DNA from: Pseudomaricurvus alkylphenolicus
GTDB taxonomy: Bacteria > Pseudomonadota > Gammaproteobacteria > Pseudomonadales > Cellvibrionaceae
Length of the DNA stretch: 64,000 bases
Reading direction: 5' to 3'
Assembly (NCBI RefSeq): GCF_011683955.1
Contig: NZ_JAAQPI010000015.1
Span: 124,001 to 188,000, forward strand
Shown here: one piece after another, positions 59,937 through 64,000 of the stretch
Numbering within the stretch: position 1 is the first letter of the stretch
Layout of the letters: the number at the start of each line of letters is the position of its first letter
Position numbers and translations under genes: made by a program
Notes under the pieces: generated by a model
Seen by the model: the letters and a program-made list of their open reading frames with translations, nothing else
Database searches by the model: none
Told to the model about the DNA's origin: nothing

Positions 59937-61292
59937 GTGAGCCATTCCCAAACCGTGGACCATCAGCAGGTTCCCGTAATGCCCGTCAGCTCGTACCCCA
60001 GCCCGCAATACGCCTGGTTTATGGTCATTCTTCTGACCCTGGCCTATATCGTCTCCTATGTGGACCGCTACATTCTCGGCTTGTTGGTCGAGCCCATTAA
60101 AGCGGACTTGGGCCTGACGGATACACAGATCGGGATATTGATGGGGCCCGCATTCGGCCTGGTTTACGCCACCATGGGATTACCCATCGGCTGGCTGGCA
60201 GACCGGCGGCGACGCACCTGGATTGTGGCCGCCGGGATCGGCCTGTGGTCCATCGCCACCGCAGCCACCGGTCTGGCAAAGAACTTTGCACACGTCTTTG
60301 CGGCGCGTATGAGCGTGGGCATAGGTGAGGCCACCTTGAGCCCCTGCACCATGTCGATGATTTCCGACAGCTTTGAGCCCAAACGCCGGGGCAAACCCAT
60401 CGCCTTTTATACAGCCGCTCTGTCTTTGGGAGCCGGTATCGCCTCACTGGTCGCGGCAGGCGTCCTCAACTGGGCGAAGTCCGTGCCACAAATTGAGCTG
60501 GGGCCTTTGGGGGTGCTGGCACCCTGGCAATTTATTTTTATCATTGTGGGTGTACCGGGTATTTTTCTGTCGCTGATTTTCCTGGTTCTACGCGAGCCAC
60601 CGCGCGCGGAACGAACAGACCAGAGTGGGCCACAAATGAGTTTCGGCGATATGCTCACCCATGTTCGCGACCGTTTTACCGCTTATTTCGGCATCGTCGC
60701 CATGTGCGCCGCAATGATGATCGTTGCCTACAGCCAGGGCTGGCTGGCGGCCACATTTGAGCGAACCTGGGGATGGAGCGCCGAAAAATATGTCTTTATC
60801 AATGCCATTGTTCTGCTGTCGGTAGGACCCGCCACCGTGAATTTTGCCGGTTGGCTTTCTGATCGACTGTTTGAAAAAGGCGTAAGAGAAGCGCCATACC
60901 TGATTTTGCTGACCGGCATTTGCATCCTGGTACCGACCGGCATCGTCGCCACCTTGATGCCCAATGGTGCTGTGGCGTTTGCGATTTTGGCAGTGAATAC
61001 TGTCGGCATCGCACTGGCATCGGCGGTCGGTCCCACCGCGCTCCTCAATATCACCCCGGAGAGTATTCGCGGTCAGGTAGTGGCGCTTTACTACATGGTC
61101 GCCAGCCTGTCAGGTCTCATGTTTGGTCCGATGACGGTGAGTTTGTTGTCTGACAATGTCTTCGGGAACGAAAATCTTAATTGGGCAGTGTCTTCTGTGC
61201 CGCTGATTTTTGGCGTGCCCGCGTTGCTCTATGGCTTCTATGCCAAGCGTGCCTATATCAACGAATTAAACCAAATAAACCCTGCAAAGTGA
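59937..61292 (+). CDS. MFS transporter (spinster-like)
   Basis: 451 residues from a GTG with GGAG upstream. Twelve membrane helices, with LAYIVSYVDRYILGLLVEPI in helix 1, GLPIGWLADRRRRTW as the helix 2-3 loop, and a GEATLSPCTMSMISDSF segment. This is the spinster-like group frequent in catabolic clusters of marine proteobacteria and sphingomonads. It probably imports the substrate handled by the VOC and hydrolase-fold proteins encoded alongside. Confidence 0.9.
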   Translation: MSHSQTVDHQQVPVMPVSSYPSPQYAWFMVILLTLAYIVSYVDRYILGLLVEPIKADLGLTDTQIGILMGPAFGLVYATMGLPIGWLADRRRRTWIVAAGIGLWSIATAATGLAKNFAHVFAARMSVGIGEATLSPCTMSMISDSFEPKRRGKPIAFYTAALSLGAGIASLVAAGVLNWAKSVPQIELGPLGVLAPWQFIFIIVGVPGIFLSLIFLVLREPPRAERTDQSGPQMSFGDMLTHVRDRFTAYFGIVAMCAAMMIVAYSQGWLAATFERTWGWSAEKYVFINAIVLLSVGPATVNFAGWLSDRLFEKGVREAPYLILLTGICILVPTGIVATLMPNGAVAFAILAVNTVGIALASAVGPTALLNITPESIRGQVVALYYMVASLSGLMFGPMTVSLLSDNVFGNENLNWAVSSVPLIFGVPALLYGFYAKRAYINELNQINPAK

Positions 61293-61302
61293 GTTAATCA
61301 AC

Positions 61303-62103
61303 ATGACTGCCGTTGTCATCAAACGTGCTTATGCCGATACCAGCAAAGGCCAGATCCATCTTCGCATCGCCGAACCCGGCGGCGATCGCCCCCTGGTACT
61401 GCTGCACCCCATGCCCTACAGCGGATTGTACTTTGCCACCATCATGCCCATGCTCAGGGGTCGCACCTTGATCGCGCCGGATTTTCCGGGGTGTGGTCAG
61501 TCTGATGCCCTGGAACATAAACCCAGCATCGAAGACTTTGCCGACGCGGTGCTCCAAACGCTGGACCAGCTCGGCTACACAGACCCTTGTGACTTTTTGG
61601 GATTTCACAGTGGCTGTTTGGTCGCCACGGAGATTGCCAACATCGCCCCGCAACGTTGTGCCAGTACCATCTTGGTCGATATTCCCTATTTCGATGCCGC
61701 CACGGCGGAAAAATACAGTGCTTCACTGAGCCCTCACCGGGCACCGACGGAAACGCTGGATTGTCTGCAAAAGCTCTGGGACAGTGACGTCAAATCGCGA
61801 CTGGGCGTAGTGCCCCTGGAGCGAGCCTATGAAATTTTTACCGATCACATTAACGCCCGCGGTGAGGGTGCGGATGGCTTCCGCGCGGCATTCAGCTATG
61901 CCTCGCATGAGCGGCTAAGCCTGATCTCCTGCCCTACCCTGGCAGTGGCAACAACCTCCGGCCTGCACGCCCCTACTCTGGCCGCCGCCGCACGGATTCC
62001 GGGGGCAACCCTGCGCGAAGTGCCGGAGGTAACCAGAGCGGCGTTTGAGGAAGGCGCCCCGATCATTGCCGGTATCGTCAACGAGTGGTTATCGGCTCAA
62101 TAA
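61303..62103 (+). CDS. Alpha/beta-hydrolase-fold protein lacking the usual catalytic residues
   Basis: 266 residues of alpha/beta-hydrolase type: VLLHPMPYSGLYFATIMPML for the oxyanion region and IAPDFPGCGQSDA. The nucleophile elbow reads LGFHSGCLVA, putting His where GxSxG has the nucleophile Ser, with Ser one place later. Near the C terminus, where a GH motif brings the catalytic His, the sequence is LREVPEVTRAAFEEGAP with no His. So the normal triad seems absent. It may catalyse a non-hydrolytic reaction or bind a ligand. It is 10 bp after the MFS gene in the same operon. Confidence 0.82.
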   Translation: MTAVVIKRAYADTSKGQIHLRIAEPGGDRPLVLLHPMPYSGLYFATIMPMLRGRTLIAPDFPGCGQSDALEHKPSIEDFADAVLQTLDQLGYTDPCDFLGFHSGCLVATEIANIAPQRCASTILVDIPYFDAATAEKYSASLSPHRAPTETLDCLQKLWDSDVKSRLGVVPLERAYEIFTDHINARGEGADGFRAAFSYASHERLSLISCPTLAVATTSGLHAPTLAAAARIPGATLREVPEVTRAAFEEGAPIIAGIVNEWLSAQ

Positions 62104-62118
62104 CCCCGAAAGTACATC

Positions 62119-62171
62119 AGCGCTAATATAAAAATCGGAGCACTTGTTGAAATTAGATTAGCACTAATATA
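62119..62171. promoter_or_regulatory. Pair of direct repeats over the promoter of the MarR-methyltransferase gene
   Basis: AGCGCTAATATA (62119-62130) and AGCACTAATATA (62160-62171) match at 11 of 12 positions, 41 bp apart. The second contains TAATAT, a good -10 element, ending only about 11 bp before the start codon; TTGTTG at 62144-62149 could be the -35 element. Such placement suggests self-repression and a very short leader. Confidence 0.5.
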
Positions 62172-62181
62172 TTGTGCCTCC

Positions 62182-63465
62182 ATGAACGAGAAAATGATGC
62201 CCGGCCTGGGCGAACTGTTGCGCCATTTAAGCACCCTGGTGGATCGGGGAGCCGAACAAATTTATCAACAAAAGAACCTGAACTATCGCCCCCGCTTCAC
62301 CCCCGTGATGCGCGCCTTGGCCGATGGAGATTTGCTGGTCAGCGAAATCACGGATCGGGTGTCAATCACCCAGAGCGCCATCAGCCAGAGTCTGAAACTG
62401 ATGGAACAGGAGGGGCTGGTCAATGTTCGGCGCGGCGGTGATGCTCGTCAGTCGATTGTCAGCCTGACTCGCCAAGGCAAAAAGATCTTGGTCTCCTTGC
62501 AGTCCCATTGGCAGGCCACCTTTAACGCCATTGATGCTCTCGAAACAGAAATCGACGCCCCGTTACGCTCTATACTGACCAACACCATTGCCGCACTTGA
62601 GCAATCTAATTTCGCAGAACGTATTCAACAAGCTCGCTCTGAAGATGCATCCTCTCCGCTTTCCGAAAAGCAGCCAGAAAAAGCGCCAAAGAAAGCCAGC
62701 GAAGAGAAGACCCAGCAACGACAATCCCATTTTCAATCCCAAGGTGATAACTATGCCCGCTATCGCCCTACCTACCCAACGGAACTGGTGGAACAACTCC
62801 GCCAACTCTGTCCGGAAACGACACTGGCTATTGATGTAGGCTGTGGCAACGGTCAATTGTCTACGCTGTTGGCGGAGCAGTTCGATCAGGTTATCGCGAC
62901 GGATGTCAGCGAATCACAACTGGCCAATGCCTGGCCTCGCCTGAATATTGATTACCGATGTGAAGGGGCAGAAACCATCAGCGCAGAGGACCACAGCGCT
63001 GACCTGATTGTGGCTGCGCAGGCCGCGCATTGGTTCGATCTGCCGGCGTTTTATAAAGAAGTGAGAAGGGTATCCAAACCCGGCGCTGTTATTGCGTTGG
63101 TGAGCTATGGGGTACCTATGCTGGACGGTGCAGCCAACGCAGGTCTGCAGCGTTTCTACTGGCAAACCCTGGGCAAACACTGGCCCCCGGAACGTCGTTT
63201 TGTTGAAACGGGTTATCGAACACTGGCGTTCCCGTTTACAGAAATCACTCCGCAATCTGACATCTGCATAGTACGGCAATGGAATCTGCAGGAGCTGATG
63301 GGATACCTGGGCACCTGGTCGGCGACTCGCGCTGCCATCGCCGCAGGAGAAGACCAAGTGCTGGAACAGTGCGAGGCTGATTTAACAACCCTGTGGGGAG
63401 ACCCGGAATCCACAACCACCATCCGCTGGCAGATTTACGGACGAATCGGGATGGTCGAGAGCTGA
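62182..63465 (+). CDS. MarR/ArsR-type winged helix fused to a SAM-dependent methyltransferase
   Basis: 427 residues. Residues about 1-140 are a winged-helix DNA-binding domain (LVSEITDRVSITQSAISQSL, with wing VNVRRGGDARQSIVSLTRQG). A charged linker, about 148-178, is rich in Lys, Glu and Ser. Residues about 180-427 are a class I methyltransferase: HFQSQGDNYARYRPTYP, the SAM loop IDVGCGNGQLSTLLAEQF, and the region AAQAAHWFDLPAFYKEVRRV. The ATG has no good ribosome site and lies close to a likely -10 element. The fusion suggests a regulator that senses or modifies its own effector. It follows the VOC-MFS-hydrolase operon by 78 bp. Confidence 0.88.
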   Translation: MNEKMMPGLGELLRHLSTLVDRGAEQIYQQKNLNYRPRFTPVMRALADGDLLVSEITDRVSITQSAISQSLKLMEQEGLVNVRRGGDARQSIVSLTRQGKKILVSLQSHWQATFNAIDALETEIDAPLRSILTNTIAALEQSNFAERIQQARSEDASSPLSEKQPEKAPKKASEEKTQQRQSHFQSQGDNYARYRPTYPTELVEQLRQLCPETTLAIDVGCGNGQLSTLLAEQFDQVIATDVSESQLANAWPRLNIDYRCEGAETISAEDHSADLIVAAQAAHWFDLPAFYKEVRRVSKPGAVIALVSYGVPMLDGAANAGLQRFYWQTLGKHWPPERRFVETGYRTLAFPFTEITPQSDICIVRQWNLQELMGYLGTWSATRAAIAAGEDQVLEQCEADLTTLWGDPESTTTIRWQIYGRIGMVES

Positions 63466-63476
63466 AGGAGTACTGG

Positions 63477-63761
63477 TTACGGCAAGCGACTATTGGCCAC
63501 CTGCAACGCCTCGTCCCTGCATTCAAATAGCTGCCGACGCAGGGTTTTGCCCTGGGCCAAATCGTAGGTATTCACACAGTAATAGCGCTTGCGACCCGTT
63601 GTCGCCCGACACAGATAAATATAATGGCTGCCGTTATCATGCCGGCGGGTAATGGCTTTACGCTGCCAGTTGTGATGATCCAGCTTGTCGGCAAGATTGG
63701 CGGACTTGATACCCAGAATAGGATCTTGGACGTGAATAAAGTAATCGACGCTCTCGTGCAT
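63477..63761 (-). CDS. Small conserved-looking protein of unknown function
   Basis: 94 residues, beginning MHESVDYFIHVQDPILGIKS. It is basic and polar, with HYIYLCRATTGRKRYYCVNT, suggesting a small beta-rich fold. There is no signal peptide or membrane helix. GAGAG lies about 10 bases before the ATG. It converges with the methyltransferase fusion gene, 11 bp apart. I do not recognise the family. Confidence 0.5.
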   Translation of the reverse strand: MHESVDYFIHVQDPILGIKSANLADKLDHHNWQRKAITRRHDNGSHYIYLCRATTGRKRYYCVNTYDLAQGKTLRRQLFECRDEALQVANSRLP

Positions 63762-63841
63762 GGTAGTGTGCTCTCAGTAATGCCCGGATAGGGGCGTCTC
63801 CGTCACTCTGGTAGTTTGAATTGGCAGAATCGGGAGACAGG

Positions 63842-63982
63842 GTGAAATTCATTGCGGCCCAGCGAAATCAGTGCAAGTTGCACATTCGCTGCGAGAGCAT
63901 TCGGCCACCGGTGGTTACCGGCCGTTTGGCAATGAATAGAAACACGGATAAATTCGTCTTACTGGAAAATGTTCCGGCATAA
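63842..63982 (+). CDS. Possible small open frame, 46 codons
   Basis: A GTG with GGGAGACAG just upstream opens a frame of 46 codons, MKFIAAQRNQCKLHIRCESI and so on, ending at TAA 63980-63982. The ribosome-site-like sequence is the only support. It may be a chance open frame; the surrounding 238 bases at the right end otherwise contain nothing I can identify. Confidence 0.2.
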   Translation: MKFIAAQRNQCKLHIRCESIRPPVVTGRLAMNRNTDKFVLLENVPA

Positions 63983-64000
63983 TAGAGAACAAGATTCCAC

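Noticed and set aside
63658-63852. A 64-codon frame overlapping the small gene at the right end
   Set aside because: It overlaps the better-supported 94-residue frame and lacks a ribosome site.
1-64000. CRISPR arrays, tRNA or rRNA genes, prophage genes
   Set aside because: No regular repeat-spacer pattern, cloverleaf or rRNA-like stretch, and no phage structural or integrase genes were recognised by eye.

Overview
The window looks like chromosomal DNA of a Gram-negative bacterium, most likely a marine gammaproteobacterium (Cellvibrionales or a relative). The reasons are five large TonB-dependent receptors in 64 kb, a Pseudomonas-like order of nitrate transporter followed by a phosphatase/kinase fusion, a Pseudomonas-type 4-hydroxyphenylpyruvate dioxygenase and adenine deaminase, a PHA synthase and a nickel superoxide dismutase. 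No rRNA or tRNA gene, CRISPR array or intact insertion sequence was seen, so the taxonomic placement is an inference from gene content.

Most of the window is built of accessory catabolic modules. Each combines an outer-membrane TonB-dependent receptor, a local regulator, an inner-membrane transporter and enzymes. Bases 1-5700 hold a receptor / NRAMP-like transporter / FMN hydroxyacid dehydrogenase operon, facing a MarR regulator and hppD; two related palindromes suggest MarR controls both sides. Bases 5700-6450 are a small decayed region with a MITE-like inverted-repeat element, nested hairpins and a frameshifted VapB-like antitoxin remnant. Bases 6447-16623 contain two paralogous receptors around a signalling cassette: a hybrid histidine kinase with HPt, a periplasmic binding protein, a winged-helix regulator with a dead receiver, and a stand-alone receiver. 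Bases 17024-23451 hold a second NRAMP-like transporter with an NTF2-like protein, a PAS/GGDEF/EAL protein and a soluble hybrid kinase.

Bases 23687-30796 are a fatty-acid type region: an IclR regulator, a PcaF-like thiolase, a FadB-like bifunctional enzyme with a shortened C terminus, an adenine deaminase and PHA synthase. Bases 30872-40541 hold an SDR/MFS pair, two LuxR-type regulators, a MoaF-like protein, a receptor, and a malyl-CoA-lyase-type enzyme with a CaiB-type CoA transferase.

Bases 40588-48485, all on the minus strand, are the most unusual part. A nitrate transporter is followed by a PP2C-kinase fusion, a coiled-coil protein, a membrane protein with a cytosolic domain and a periplasmic OmpA domain, a Rab-like GTPase, an HD-GYP protein and a nickel superoxide dismutase that appears to be exported. 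The OmpA, GTPase and HD-GYP genes overlap, so they are probably translated together. I propose a peptidoglycan-anchored GTPase/c-di-GMP signalling complex.

Bases 48792-57760 are a hyuB-hyuA-receptor-atoE operon with a divergent AraC regulator. Bases 57770-63465 hold an oxidoreductase/VOC operon facing a VOC/MFS/hydrolase-fold operon, and a MarR-methyltransferase fusion. The right end carries one conserved-looking small gene and otherwise little that can be recognised.
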